Below are positions 50,983 to 60,355 of a stretch of 64,000 nt of DNA, piece after piece; position 1 is the first letter of the stretch, and each line of letters starts with the position of its first letter. The DNA lies in the NCBI GenBank assembly GCA_011390465.1, contig JAABSH010000013.1, positions 18,278 through 82,277 of the forward strand, in the 5' to 3' direction. The translations under genes were made by a program, and so were the position numbers. The stretch comes from Desulfobacteraceae bacterium. Its GTDB lineage: Bacteria > Desulfobacterota > Desulfobacteria > Desulfobacterales > Desulfosalsimonadaceae. The notes beneath the pieces were generated by a model. It had not been told where the DNA came from. It worked only from the letters and a program-made list of their open reading frames with translations, and searched no databases.

Positions 50983-52113
50983 ATGAGCTTTCGATTTCGA
51001 CTGTTACTGATGGGACTCATGTCCCTGGCATTGTTTTTCGGATTTCTGCATCTGTTCGTTCCGCCGGAAACCGTTTCCTACAATTTTGACCGGCTGCACA
51101 TTTTTCTGTTCAATCTGTGCAGCGGCGGGGCCATTCTCCTGTATTTCACTGAAGGCCGGAAAGAAATTTCCCCAAAAGTCAAATTATTTCTGGTCATGAG
51201 CCTTGTGTATGCGGTTTTCGCCTTTCTGAAAATTTATATCCCCGTGCTCATCATCACCCTGATGCTGGCAGCCATTGTGGAAAGCGACCGGATCGCTGCT
51301 TTTTCCTTTTTCCCCTGGGATTTTTTTAAGGGCAATGTGCCGGTATCGGCCAAATTTCATCAGGCGGCCCTGCTCTGCCTGTCCCTGGGACTTCTGATTT
51401 CCGGCGCCGTGATTTTAAACAATGAATATCTCAAAATCATCACCACCTTTCCCAAACTGAAGCTGGACACCTTTTTTCTGGGATTTTCCTTTCCCCTGTC
51501 GCTCATCACCCTGTCGCTGTTGTTCAGCATCATGAAAGACAACGGCCAGAGCGTGCTGTGGATGAAAAACATCGGATTCTGGAGCATCAATCTCGGGGTG
51601 ATCCTCTTTTTCGTATTTATTATTTTTGAAACCATGCTGCCCCAGGTGGTCGTGACCACCCTGCTGTTTGCCGCAGTCATGATGATTCTGTATCTACTGG
51701 TGCGACTGGGGAAAAATCTGCAACAGAAAGCCTTTCTGATTTCCGGCATGGGATTTTTGCTGTACACCGCTGTTACCGGGATTGTGTATATTTTTTATGA
51801 AATGTCCCCGGGATATACCAGTGAAAATTATATCTGGCTCATGCGCATGCATTCCTTTGCCTCCCTCTATGGCTGGAACCTCTGCGGACTGGCCATTATC
51901 TGCCGGTTTGATGATTTTCCCCTGAAGCTGCATTCTTTTTCCCTGATTTTCTTTCACTGGTTTACGGTCATTTTTCTGGCCCCTCTGGGCATGTATTACA
52001 AATTTTTCGCCTGCGCCACCACCCTATCCTTTGGGGTCATTCTGTATGCCATCCTGTTCACCAGCGGCCAGCCGGACATTCTGAGATCCCGGTCCCGCGC
52101 TGCTAAAGGGTAA
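50983..52113 (+). CDS. Polytopic membrane protein of unknown function
   Basis: This ~376-residue protein has about 11 hydrophobic helices and few charged loops. Conserved-looking intramembrane residues include FDRLHIFLFNLCSGGAILLYF (about residues 25-45) and LMRMHSFASLYGWNLCGLAIICR (about 285-307). The His residues in or near helices could bind heme or metal, but this is only a suggestion. The start at 50983 has no clear ribosome site. It lies between the epimerase fusion and a DUF364 gene on the same strand, 8 bases before the latter. No family is recognised. Confidence 0.65.
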   Translation: MSFRFRLLLMGLMSLALFFGFLHLFVPPETVSYNFDRLHIFLFNLCSGGAILLYFTEGRKEISPKVKLFLVMSLVYAVFAFLKIYIPVLIITLMLAAIVESDRIAAFSFFPWDFFKGNVPVSAKFHQAALLCLSLGLLISGAVILNNEYLKIITTFPKLKLDTFFLGFSFPLSLITLSLLFSIMKDNGQSVLWMKNIGFWSINLGVILFFVFIIFETMLPQVVVTTLLFAAVMMILYLLVRLGKNLQQKAFLISGMGFLLYTAVTGIVYIFYEMSPGYTSENYIWLMRMHSFASLYGWNLCGLAIICRFDDFPLKLHSFSLIFFHWFTVIFLAPLGMYYKFFACATTLSFGVILYAILFTSGQPDILRSRSRAAKG

Positions 52114-52121
52114 TCCCGCAA

Positions 52122-52877
52122 ATGAATATCCGACAAAGACTTTATGAACATTTATCCGGCCCTGCTGCTGACCGCTATGTCAGTGACGCGCGGATCGGAC
52201 TGGGCTACACCGTGGTCGTGCTGGACAATGGACTGACCGGGCTTGCCTATACGCCTCACCGGGAAATGCATACCGGTTGTTCGGTCTTTCCCGGGTTCAT
52301 GCCGGTAAAGCATTCCCGGGCATCAGATTTTCTGAAGCTGATCCTGTCCGACTATTTTATTGAAACCGCCGTAGGCCTTGCCACGGCCAATGCCCTTGCC
52401 GGCGGGTTTCCGGATACCAGATGCACTTTCGGGGATGTGCTGGAAATCGCCGAACTGACCCCGGATGACGTTGTGGGCATGGTGGGACATTTTGCGCCAA
52501 TGGAAGGATTGATCCGGAAAAAAGCAAAAGAACTGGTAATTTTTGAACAGATTGACGCGCCCCGGGGCCGCATGGTGCCGTCAAAAGAAATCAGCCGGCG
52601 GCTGCCCGAATGCACTGTGGCGATTATCACCGCCACCACCCTGATCAACCACAGTTTTAAAAAAATCATGCCTTTCGCCGGCAATTGCCGGGAAGTGATT
52701 CTGCTGGGCGCTTCCACTCCGATGCTGGCGGAGGTATTTTCCAACACACCCATCACCTGTCTGTCCGGGGCCCGGGTCACGGATGTTGCCGAAATTCTGC
52801 GCATTGTCAGTTTTGGCGGCGGCACCCGCATGTTTAAAAACTGCATCCAGAAGCTAAATCTCAGAATTCAGAGATGA
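52122..52877 (+). CDS. DUF364 (putative heavy-metal chelation) protein
   Basis: This 251-residue soluble protein has the DUF4213/DUF364 pattern: an N-terminal domain with RIGLGYTVVVLDNGLTGLAYTP and a Rossmann-like C-terminal domain with DVVGMVGHFAPM, CTVAIITATTLINHSF and VILLGASTPM. Related proteins are found in anaerobes near molybdate or metal genes. The specific reaction is unknown. It is followed by an MFS carrier 25 bases downstream. Confidence 0.82.
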   Translation: MNIRQRLYEHLSGPAADRYVSDARIGLGYTVVVLDNGLTGLAYTPHREMHTGCSVFPGFMPVKHSRASDFLKLILSDYFIETAVGLATANALAGGFPDTRCTFGDVLEIAELTPDDVVGMVGHFAPMEGLIRKKAKELVIFEQIDAPRGRMVPSKEISRRLPECTVAIITATTLINHSFKKIMPFAGNCREVILLGASTPMLAEVFSNTPITCLSGARVTDVAEILRIVSFGGGTRMFKNCIQKLNLRIQR

Positions 52878-52902
52878 AAGCCCTGCCACTGGCGGTTCAT
52901 TC

Positions 52903-54192
52903 ATGACAACTGCCGACACCAGGCTATATTACGGCTGGTATATCGCGGCTGTGAGTTTCTGGGGATATTTTTTGTCCACCGGCACCGGGTTTTATGCGTT
53001 TAACGCGTTTCTGGAACCGCTGTGCACGGCCCGGGGCTGGACCCGCACGGATTTAAATCTTGCCCTGGTCATCGGCACGGCCTTTGGTTTTTCCTCCCAG
53101 TATATTTACGGCACCATTTTAATGAAGACCGGAGTCCGGGTGCTGATGCTTTTAGGGTCCATTGCCGCGGGCATTTCCTTTATTTTTATCGCCCGGGTGG
53201 AGAGTCTGTGGCAGTTTTATCTCTGCTATTCCCTTTTGTTTATTGCAAACGGTGCTTATGGCGGGATTGTGGCCGGCGCTGCGGTCAACAACTGGTTTGT
53301 GGAAAAACGGGGCACTGCCATGGGACTGGCCACCGCGGGCATGTCTGTTTCCGGCGCCATACTGCCAATGGCGGCCCTCCTGCTGATCCGGTATTCCGGC
53401 ATTGAAAACGCGGCACTCTGCCTTGGGCTCGTCATCCTATGCTTCGGTCCCCTGGCCTGGATGGTCGTCAGGGACTGGCCCGAAGACATGGGGCTGACGC
53501 CGGACGGTCTGCCGTCCGATACCGATACTGCCGATGCCGATATTGCCGATGCCGGCAACCCCCCTGCTGTGGCCGCGGGTCAGCTTCAGATCCATGTGCC
53601 ATCTGTCCGGCCGCAGGATGCCCAGTGGCCCCTTGCAAGGCTGGTAAAAAACAGCAGCTTCTGGAAAATCGGGTTTGCGTTCGGGCTGATGATGATCGGC
53701 ACCGTGGGGGTCATGTCCCAGCTCAAACCCAGGTTCAGTGACATTGGGTTTTCGTCGATGACCGCCATGCTCATGATGGCAGCCACTGCGCTGGCCGGGG
53801 CCCTGGGAAAATACAGCTGGGGCCGCCTGTGCGACCGGTTTGCCCCCGGCCGCGTGGTGGTGGCCATGGCCCTTTTCAACTGTCTGGGCCTTGGCATGGG
53901 TCTGATCAAAGGCGCACCTGTGGCACTGATCATATTTATCCCGGTGTTTGGATTTTCCATGGGCGGCATCATGTCAACCCTGCCGGTAATGGTGGCGGAG
54001 ACTTTTGGCAGAAAAAATTTTTCCAGCGTGCTCCGCTATATTTCTTTTTTTCTGATTCTTCAGATGTTCGGCTATTTAATCGCCGGCCGGAGTTTCGACA
54101 TCACCGGCACCTATGATGCCGCCTACAGCATCTTTATCCTTCTGGACCTGCTGAGCGCTTATCTGCTTTTTTCATTGAAACCCGTCGGATAA
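52903..54192 (+). CDS. Major facilitator superfamily transporter (OFA-like)
   Basis: This 429-residue carrier has 12 membrane helices and a polar central loop (about residues 200-250) that contains a repetitive Asp/Ala/Thr segment (DTDTADADIADA). The N-terminus LYYGWYIAAVSFWGYFLSTG and the R-x-x-x-x-x-R region before helix 3 are typical of the oxalate/formate antiporter and related monocarboxylate carriers. The substrate is undetermined; a carboxylate is most plausible. A sigma-54 activator gene follows. Confidence 0.85.
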   Translation: MTTADTRLYYGWYIAAVSFWGYFLSTGTGFYAFNAFLEPLCTARGWTRTDLNLALVIGTAFGFSSQYIYGTILMKTGVRVLMLLGSIAAGISFIFIARVESLWQFYLCYSLLFIANGAYGGIVAGAAVNNWFVEKRGTAMGLATAGMSVSGAILPMAALLLIRYSGIENAALCLGLVILCFGPLAWMVVRDWPEDMGLTPDGLPSDTDTADADIADAGNPPAVAAGQLQIHVPSVRPQDAQWPLARLVKNSSFWKIGFAFGLMMIGTVGVMSQLKPRFSDIGFSSMTAMLMMAATALAGALGKYSWGRLCDRFAPGRVVVAMALFNCLGLGMGLIKGAPVALIIFIPVFGFSMGGIMSTLPVMVAETFGRKNFSSVLRYISFFLILQMFGYLIAGRSFDITGTYDAAYSIFILLDLLSAYLLFSLKPVG

Positions 54193-54297
54193 CACTTCAT
54201 AATAAAAATAAAGGTTATTATTGTTTCGGTCAGTGATGATTCTTGCCGGAATAATGACCACAATCACGCGAGCACAAACCCCGAATCGGAAGATTGC

Positions 54298-55797
54298 ATG
54301 ACCCCATCAGCGGAAACCAAAGATTTAAACATCTCCCAGTTAAAAAATATTTTCAACTGGGTGTCTTCTGTTCAGGATCTGAATCAGCTGCTGGAACTTA
54401 TTCTCCATACCGGCTCCCGGATCATGCATGCCCAGGCCAGTTCCCTGCTGCTGCTGGACCAGAAAACCCGGAAGCTGTATTTCAAAGTCACCACCGGCAT
54501 TCAAAAAGACAAAGTAAAAAAATTCGAAGTCAATATGGGCCAGGGTATTGTGGGGCATGTGGCCCAAACCGGCGAGCCCCTGCTCATCGCTGATGTTTCC
54601 AAAGACAGCCGCTGGTACCGCGACATCAGCGATGAAATCGGATTTAAAACCCGCTCCATCCTGTGCGTGCCCATGAAAGTGAAAGGCAACGTTATCGGCG
54701 CCATTGAATTTATCAACAAGGCGGGCAAAGAATCCTTTCAGACCAGCGACCTGGAACTGCTGAATGTGTTTTCTGATGTGGCGGCCCTGGCCATTGCCAA
54801 TGCCAAAAAATTTCAAATCGCGGAACGGGAAAACAAGGGGCTGAAACAGGCCCTGGGGTTCAGCCATCAAATTATCGGAGAAAGCCGGGACATCCGGGAT
54901 GTGGTGGCGGACGCCCTGAAAGTAGCGGATTCCAAGGCCAGCACCCTGATTCTGGGGGAAAGCGGCACGGGCAAGGAACTGCTGGCCCGGCTGATTCATC
55001 AGGCCAGTTCCCGCCGGGAGCGCTATATGGTGACCCTTAATTGCGCGGCAGTGCCGGAAACTCTGCTGGAAGACGAGCTGTTCGGCCATGAAAAAGGCTC
55101 ATTCACCGGCGCCAGCGAACGAAAAACCGGAAAGCTGGAACTGGCGGACGGGTCCACCCTGTTTCTGGATGAAATCGCCGAAATGAGCCCGGCCATGCAG
55201 GCAAAAGTGCTCCGGGTGCTGCAGGATGGTATTTTTTACCGGGTGGGCGGCAACACTCCCATTTCAGTGGACATCCGGATTATTGCGGCCACCAATCAAA
55301 ACATTGCGGAAATGATTAAAAACGGCACGTTCCGGGAAGACCTTTACTACCGGCTCAATGTGGTGGAACTGTATATGCCGCCCCTGCGGGACCGCAAACA
55401 GGATATTTTGCTGATTGCCCGGCATTTTGTGGATCTGTTTCAAAAAGAAAAAGGCCATTTTCAGATCAACATTTCCCCTGCGGCATTAGACATTATGACC
55501 CGCTACGACTGGCCGGGAAATGTGCGGGAACTGCGCAACGCCATTGAACGGGCCGTGGTCATGGGCAACGGCAGGGAAATTCTGCCGGAAGACCTTCCCA
55601 TGCTGACCCCCCGGAACAGTCTATCAACGATTGTCTACGGCACCAGCCTTCAGGAGGCAATGGATCATTTTAAAAAAGAATTTATCCGGGTCAATCTGCG
55701 GCATGCCGGGGGCAACCGCACAAAAGCCGCCGCTGCCATGGGCATCCAGCGCACCTACCTGTCCCGGCTCATATCCAGGTACGCCATAAAAGAATAA
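54298..55797 (+). CDS. Sigma-54-dependent transcriptional activator with GAF domain
   Basis: This 499-residue enhancer-binding protein has a GAF sensor (about 25-172), an AAA+ domain (about 190-425) and a Fis-type HTH (about 455-495). Walker A is GESGTGKE (220-227) and Walker B LFLDE (288-292). The sigma-54 contact loop reads GSFTGA (267-272) rather than GAFTGA, a tolerated change in some members. The arginine-finger region DIRIIAATNQN and RDRKQDILL are intact. No receiver domain is present, so it likely senses a small molecule, as NifA and FhlA do. GGAAGA lies 6 bases before the ATG. A carboxylate carrier upstream and a sigma-54 site at 45376 are possible targets. Confidence 0.92.
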   Translation: MTPSAETKDLNISQLKNIFNWVSSVQDLNQLLELILHTGSRIMHAQASSLLLLDQKTRKLYFKVTTGIQKDKVKKFEVNMGQGIVGHVAQTGEPLLIADVSKDSRWYRDISDEIGFKTRSILCVPMKVKGNVIGAIEFINKAGKESFQTSDLELLNVFSDVAALAIANAKKFQIAERENKGLKQALGFSHQIIGESRDIRDVVADALKVADSKASTLILGESGTGKELLARLIHQASSRRERYMVTLNCAAVPETLLEDELFGHEKGSFTGASERKTGKLELADGSTLFLDEIAEMSPAMQAKVLRVLQDGIFYRVGGNTPISVDIRIIAATNQNIAEMIKNGTFREDLYYRLNVVELYMPPLRDRKQDILLIARHFVDLFQKEKGHFQINISPAALDIMTRYDWPGNVRELRNAIERAVVMGNGREILPEDLPMLTPRNSLSTIVYGTSLQEAMDHFKKEFIRVNLRHAGGNRTKAAAAMGIQRTYLSRLISRYAIKE

Positions 55798-56222
55798 CCC
55801 GGTTTCACTTTTTCAGACAACTGTATACAAAAAAGCACGATTTTAGCGGCGGGGCAATGCACTGCCACCTTCCGCATCCGGCGGAAGCGCCCGGCGGACA
55901 GGGGCACAAAAAAAATGCCCGGCAGTCAGGCAGATCTGGCATTTAATTTGCTTTATTATGTGTTAAATTTTGAAACCGGAATGCGGACCCATTGTCAGAC
56001 ATTCCTGCAATTTTAACACGAAAGACTGATTTGTGCATAAGCCGCCGTCAAAAAGAGCATTCAAGCAAACCTTTACCCCGCCCCGGAGACCGGTCGGCCC
56101 GATGGGTCCGTTACCCGGTCTTTCTTAATCCGTCCAAATTTTCATCCCCGCCCCGGTGCTCGAAAACACTATTTTTTGACGGCTGGCTGATGCATAATCC
56201 GCTTACCCGATTTTGCGACCCC
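55798..56222. other. Intergenic region with a long-range inverted repeat
   Basis: This ~425-base gap lies between convergent genes. Arms GCCGTCAAAAA (56044-56054) and TTTTTGACGGC (56173-56183) are perfect inverted repeats about 120 bases apart. A small open frame from 55992 has no ribosome site. GCATCCGGCGGAAGCGC near 55875 could form a small hairpin. No riboswitch or ncRNA class was recognised. Confidence 0.5.
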
Positions 56223-57140
56223 TCAACGTCCGTCAGCCCCATAGGCCTTTAAAACATCTGCAATGGTCTGGTCTTTTTCCTTCCACAGCACATTGATCCA
56301 TTCCTGAAAATCCCTGCGAAAGCCTTCATCCGTTTCATAATTCTTTCCGATAAACTTTTCCGGCACGTCAATCTTTTTAACGCGCACGGCAACAGTGCGG
56401 ATTTTACCCGTTAAAAAATTGCTGAACGGCAGCGGCGGGGTGTTTTTCGGATACACAATGGTAACATCCAGGATTTGGGACAGATACTCCCCCATACTGC
56501 CAAGGACAATGGCAATGCCGCCGGCCCTGGGCAGCAGCAGGTGGTGGAACGGTGATTTCTGATTATCCTGTTTTTCCCGGGTAAACCGGGTGCCTTCCAG
56601 AAAATTCAGCACTGTGACCGGGGACTTTTTGAATTTGGCGCAGAATTTCCGGGTGGTGATCATGTCCTTTCCCCGAAGCTCCGGGTGTTTTTCAAGAAAC
56701 TGACGGTTATACCGTTTCATAAACGGATAATCCAACGCCCACCAGGCAATCCCCAGCAGCGGCACCCAGATCAGCTCTTTTTTAAGAAAAAATTTTAAAA
56801 ACGGAATCCGGTGGTTGAAAATATGCTGCAGCACGAAAATATCCGTCCATGACCGGTGGTTGCTGATGACCAGATAAGATTTCGTTTTATTTAAATTTTC
56901 AAGTCCCTGTACATCCCATTGGATTGTCACCATAAGACGCTGGATAACACTGTTGCCGTCGATCCAGGCAGCGCCCAGAAACATGATCACCCGGGTCAGA
57001 TAATGGCGAAGGGTTTCATTGAAAATAATGGCCTTGAGAATAATAAAAGGAACCATCATCGTAAAAAACACAAGGGTATTGATCGTAAACAATAATCCGG
57101 AAACAACCCCCAGAACCGGGGCGGGTAAAAATTTCAGCAT
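56223..57140 (-). CDS. 1-acyl-glycerol-3-phosphate acyltransferase-like (LPLAT, YihG/AGPAT type)
   Basis: This 305-residue membrane-associated acyltransferase has two N-terminal hydrophobic segments. The catalytic motif NHRSWTD lies at residues 94-100 and the substrate motif EGTRFT at about 189-194. FMKRYNRQFLEKHPELRG and the overall length resemble YihG and PlsC-like enzymes that finish phospholipids. AGGGA precedes the ATG. It belongs to a minus-strand block but is separated by about 100 bases from the next upstream gene. Confidence 0.88.
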   Translation of the reverse strand: MLKFLPAPVLGVVSGLLFTINTLVFFTMMVPFIILKAIIFNETLRHYLTRVIMFLGAAWIDGNSVIQRLMVTIQWDVQGLENLNKTKSYLVISNHRSWTDIFVLQHIFNHRIPFLKFFLKKELIWVPLLGIAWWALDYPFMKRYNRQFLEKHPELRGKDMITTRKFCAKFKKSPVTVLNFLEGTRFTREKQDNQKSPFHHLLLPRAGGIAIVLGSMGEYLSQILDVTIVYPKNTPPLPFSNFLTGKIRTVAVRVKKIDVPEKFIGKNYETDEGFRRDFQEWINVLWKEKDQTIADVLKAYGADGR

Positions 57141-57240
57141 TGCGCTTTCCCTGGTAATTTTTAAATTTTGACAGTTAATTTATACAATTAATGATGAAAC
57201 GATTTAAATGATAAAACAAGGGGCAGAGATTCCAAAACGG

Positions 57241-58866
57241 TTAAGGGTGTTGATAACCCTCGGAATCGCCGGTTTTCCGCCACTTCTGATACCGCCTGAA
57301 TTCATCTTCAAAGTTGTCACTTAAAATGCCTTTGCCCAGCGTTTCTTCGATTTCGGACAGGTCCCAGAATCTTACCGTTTCAATTTCTTCCGGGTTGAAT
57401 AAAATTTGGTCATTATAGCGGCAGGTGTAAGTAAACACAAGTTCAGATTCAAAATCATTGGAGTGGGTGTACTGGTAGGCAAATTCCAGAGACGGCGGCC
57501 GGATGCCGAGTTCCTCTTCCATTTCCCGGTACATGGCGACCTCAATGGATTCGCCGCAATCCACATGCCCGCCCACGGATGTATCCCACCGGCCCGGTGC
57601 CACCTGTTTGTTGCGGGACCGTTTCTGAAGCAGGATGCGGCCGATGGAGTCGCAGACCATCACATGCACCACCCGGTGCAGCAGCAGGTTATTTCCATGC
57701 ACGCATTTTCTCGGGGCCGCCCCCACCACGCAGCCGGCCGGATCCACCACCTCGAGAATCTCTTTTTCACAGGCCAGAAAATCACAGATATAGTTGGCTG
57801 CGGCATCCGCGCCATTGGGTTCATCCGGGAATTTTTTCGGCAGACACAAGAGCGACCGAACCTGGTCCGGAAAATGAGGGCCGGCAAACGCCGCCGCATC
57901 CATCTCCATGCCTGACATGTGATCGCGGATAAAAGTCTCAAACCCTTCTGACTCCCGAAAATCCGGGCGGGTGACATATCCGTAAGGAACGCCGGCATGA
58001 TAAACTTCGGCAAGGGTGCTGTAACCCAGCTTTCCAACCACGGCATCTGCCGCGTTCACAAGATCCGGATGGTAAAAATCAGACGCCTGGGGCAAAAAAA
58101 TCATATTGTTCCGGCACGACCCCCCAGCCGGCACATTTTGCGCTCCGGGAACGACATAGCAGAGCGTCTCATCAGCATCCAGGCCTTCAGCAAATTCCAG
58201 GTTCCCGGGGATCCCGCCCATGGTGATCAGTACCATTTTCCGAAAACCGCTGATGCCAAGGGCCTGCCGAAGGGTTGCGGGATCAGTGATCCAGGACCGG
58301 GCCACCGGCGGAACCACCCGGCAATTGTTTACTTTTGTGCACACCGGGCGCGCCTGAATCCGCAAATTCGCCTGGTTATAATATTTTTCAAGGGATTGAA
58401 CATGTGGCAAAAACCGGGGAAACCGCCGCACATAGGGCTTGTAAATCCAGTCCCAGGTAAAATTTTCCACCAGCACGGACGGGATGCCCGCATATGCGGC
58501 AGCGGCAATGCCAAGGGGGGAAATATCACTTACCGCAAGCAGGCAGTTTCGATTGGACAACTGATCTGCCAGCGCTTGAAGCCGGGTATCGGCAAACGGC
58601 AAAAACCGATCCAGGGCGGCCAGGGTTTTTTCAAAATCAAAATGCAGGGGATCGGTCTGCACCAGCCCCACATCGGTTTCCCATGCGTGATACGCATAGG
58701 GCGCGGCAAGGGAAGTTTTAAAAAACCATTCCGGGGTGCGGGTGAAAATTTCAAACCTGGCAAACGGCCATTTCCGAAAAATGGCATTCATCACGGCGCA
58801 GGACCGGGCCGCGTGGCCGAATCCATGGGCGGTCACAAAAAAGGCAATGGCAATTTTCGGGTGCAT
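57241..58866 (-). CDS. Glycosyltransferase-like / Nudix hydrolase fusion
   Basis: This 541-residue protein joins two unrelated enzymes. The N-terminal ~360 residues are a GT-B-type domain: AFFVTAHGFGHAARSCAVMNAI (about 8-29) and VNAADAVVGKLGYSTLAEVYHAGVPYGYV (about 270-298), like the N-terminal half of plant L-arabinokinase. The C-terminal ~160 residues are an IDI/MutT-like Nudix domain with a complete Nudix box, G433-x5-E439-x7-R447-E448-x2-E451-E452-x-G454. The linker near residue 370 holds several Cys (CDFLACEKE, GCVVG, RKCVHG). The gene overlaps the upstream DUF1847 gene by one base (TAATG). Substrates are unknown; a nucleotide-sugar role is plausible. Confidence 0.82.
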   Translation of the reverse strand: MHPKIAIAFFVTAHGFGHAARSCAVMNAIFRKWPFARFEIFTRTPEWFFKTSLAAPYAYHAWETDVGLVQTDPLHFDFEKTLAALDRFLPFADTRLQALADQLSNRNCLLAVSDISPLGIAAAAYAGIPSVLVENFTWDWIYKPYVRRFPRFLPHVQSLEKYYNQANLRIQARPVCTKVNNCRVVPPVARSWITDPATLRQALGISGFRKMVLITMGGIPGNLEFAEGLDADETLCYVVPGAQNVPAGGSCRNNMIFLPQASDFYHPDLVNAADAVVGKLGYSTLAEVYHAGVPYGYVTRPDFRESEGFETFIRDHMSGMEMDAAAFAGPHFPDQVRSLLCLPKKFPDEPNGADAAANYICDFLACEKEILEVVDPAGCVVGAAPRKCVHGNNLLLHRVVHVMVCDSIGRILLQKRSRNKQVAPGRWDTSVGGHVDCGESIEVAMYREMEEELGIRPPSLEFAYQYTHSNDFESELVFTYTCRYNDQILFNPEEIETVRFWDLSEIEETLGKGILSDNFEDEFRRYQKWRKTGDSEGYQHP

Positions 58867-59579
58867 TATTTTTTTTCCGAATCCCCGAAAACCTTATCAC
58901 CGGCCACCTTATTACCGGAAACTTTGGTGGCCGTATCTTTTGGGGGCCGGGTATTGATCCGGGTATAAATATGTTTGGCAGTATACAGCGCGCCCAGAGG
59001 ATTGTGGGCCAGAACCCGGTCCTTGACCGCCAGCACGGTTACCGGAGCTTTGGCATGCTTGATAAACAGGGTGTCATCTCCCACGCAAAGCCCCAGAAGC
59101 ACATGCAGATCACATCCTTCCGCATCCAGGATGGCGGCCTGGCCAATGGGATTGCACATGGGCTGGCGAAATCCGGGGATGATTTTGTCATCTTCCGGCA
59201 GGTTCACGTCATCCGCACTCAGGGCCCCGCACATGCAGCAGACCGAGGCTACATCAAAGCCGGCGTTCATCAGCACATTGGTAAACAGCCGGGCTTCTTC
59301 GGAAAGGCCCACGCAAAACGCCAGCCCGATTTTTTTGTGCCCCTGCAGCCGGGCATATTCCAGGGTTTCCTCCACCCGGGTCAGCTTGCCGTATTCCTTC
59401 CATGTCCGGGCCACGTCCTGGGCCATTTTGATGTTATCCGGCGCCCGTAAGGTTTCTTTTTTTTCTTCCAGTAACGCCGCGTACTCCCTGGACGGGCAAA
59501 ATTCCGGGGTATTTGTCAAATCACCGTGAAAGCAGACTTTACGGCCGCAATAACTGCACAGGGGTTTCTTTTTTGTCAT
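58866..59579 (-). CDS. DUF1847 Cys-rich protein
   Basis: This 237-residue protein matches the DUF1847 family of anaerobes. The N-terminus has CSYCGRKVC and CPSRE, a probable metal site; further conserved parts are GLAFCVGLSEEARLF, VCCMCGAL and CNPIGQAAILDAEGCDLHVLLGLCVGDDTLF. The last ~20 residues repeat a K-V-x-G-[ND] unit three times (VSGNKVAGDKVFGDSEKK), probably from slipped replication. AAGGAG lies 7 bases before the ATG. It is coupled to the GT-Nudix gene. Function is unknown. Confidence 0.84.
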   Translation of the reverse strand: MTKKKPLCSYCGRKVCFHGDLTNTPEFCPSREYAALLEEKKETLRAPDNIKMAQDVARTWKEYGKLTRVEETLEYARLQGHKKIGLAFCVGLSEEARLFTNVLMNAGFDVASVCCMCGALSADDVNLPEDDKIIPGFRQPMCNPIGQAAILDAEGCDLHVLLGLCVGDDTLFIKHAKAPVTVLAVKDRVLAHNPLGALYTAKHIYTRINTRPPKDTATKVSGNKVAGDKVFGDSEKK

Positions 59580-59621
59580 TTTCCGGCTCCTTGTCTCTGA
59601 TGCTCATATTACCCTAAAAAT

Positions 59622-59641
59622 CCCGGTCAAAAAAAACCGGG
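59622..59641 (-). terminator. Probable intrinsic terminator
   Basis: On the minus strand CCCGGT and ACCGGG form a 6-bp stem with an 8-base T-rich loop, followed by ATTTTTAG. It lies between the CoA-type Nudix gene and the DUF1847 gene. Confidence 0.5.
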
Positions 59642-59668
59642 TTCAGGTACCCATTGTAATCATTTCAT

Positions 59669-60352
59669 TTAAGTCCACGCAAAATAAGGCTGCTCATAAT
59701 GTGCCACCCGGGTAGAATTTCCCATCACCGCTGCTTCCCGGAACTGATAGATAATGGCTGCTGTGGGAGCCGCAATCCACGAGTTGCCCACGGGCATCAA
59801 CAGGATGGGGTGTTCTGTTTTAGTGTTTTTCTGCAGAACGGGCGCGTCCGGCCGCAAAAATTCCCGGACCGGGATGCGGTGAATGGACGCCACTTCAGCA
59901 GGGCTGGGCCGCAGTTCAGGCGCTTTGCCGCCCCAGATCACCACCGGCGAAATCACAAATCCGGACCGGGTGGTAAAATCATCCAGCCGGCCGATAACCC
60001 GGGAAGGCTCCAGAAACAGGCCGACTTCTTCTCCGAGTTCCCGCAGGGCGGTCTGTTCCGGCGTTTCCCCCGGGTCCATGCGGCCCCCGGGAAACGCCCA
60101 CTGGCCGGCATGCTTGTTTAAGCGTGCGGACCGCTGGGTTAAAATAAGCGCTGCCTCGTTTTCCCAGTGGCGATTGGGGGCAATGCCATATACATCTGCT
60201 CCTGGCCCGGCCTCCACCACGGTAACGGCCACTGCAGCCCGCCGGACATTTTTCCGCCCATGCCGCTGATAAGAAAATTTTCGGAGATTTTCAACAATCA
60301 GGCGATAAAAATCTTCATTGCATCGCAAAAAGGAACTGTCTTCAATCAACAC
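59669..60352 (-). CDS. Nudix hydrolase, CoA-pyrophosphatase type
   Basis: This 227-residue enzyme has the canonical Nudix box GGRMDPGETPEQTALRELGE (about residues 97-116). The preceding LILTQRSARLNKHAGQWAFPGG is the UPF0035/CoA signature of NudL-like CoA diphosphatases. It starts with GTG three bases after the DUF362 gene stop, with a G-rich ribosome site inside that gene, so the two are coupled. It probably trims CoA or acyl-CoA to phosphopantetheine derivatives. Confidence 0.88.
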   Translation of the reverse strand: MLIEDSSFLRCNEDFYRLIVENLRKFSYQRHGRKNVRRAAVAVTVVEAGPGADVYGIAPNRHWENEAALILTQRSARLNKHAGQWAFPGGRMDPGETPEQTALRELGEEVGLFLEPSRVIGRLDDFTTRSGFVISPVVIWGGKAPELRPSPAEVASIHRIPVREFLRPDAPVLQKNTKTEHPILLMPVGNSWIAAPTAAIIYQFREAAVMGNSTRVAHYEQPYFAWT

Positions 60353-60355
60353 CCA

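Noticed and set aside
56040..56185. Riboswitch (c-di-GMP GEMM type) in the gap after the sigma-54 activator
   Set aside because: No conserved GEMM core or receptor motifs found on either strand.
55992..56252. 86-codon frame in the 55.8-56.2 kb gap
   Set aside because: No ribosome site and no recognisable protein features; it also crosses into the convergent acyltransferase gene.
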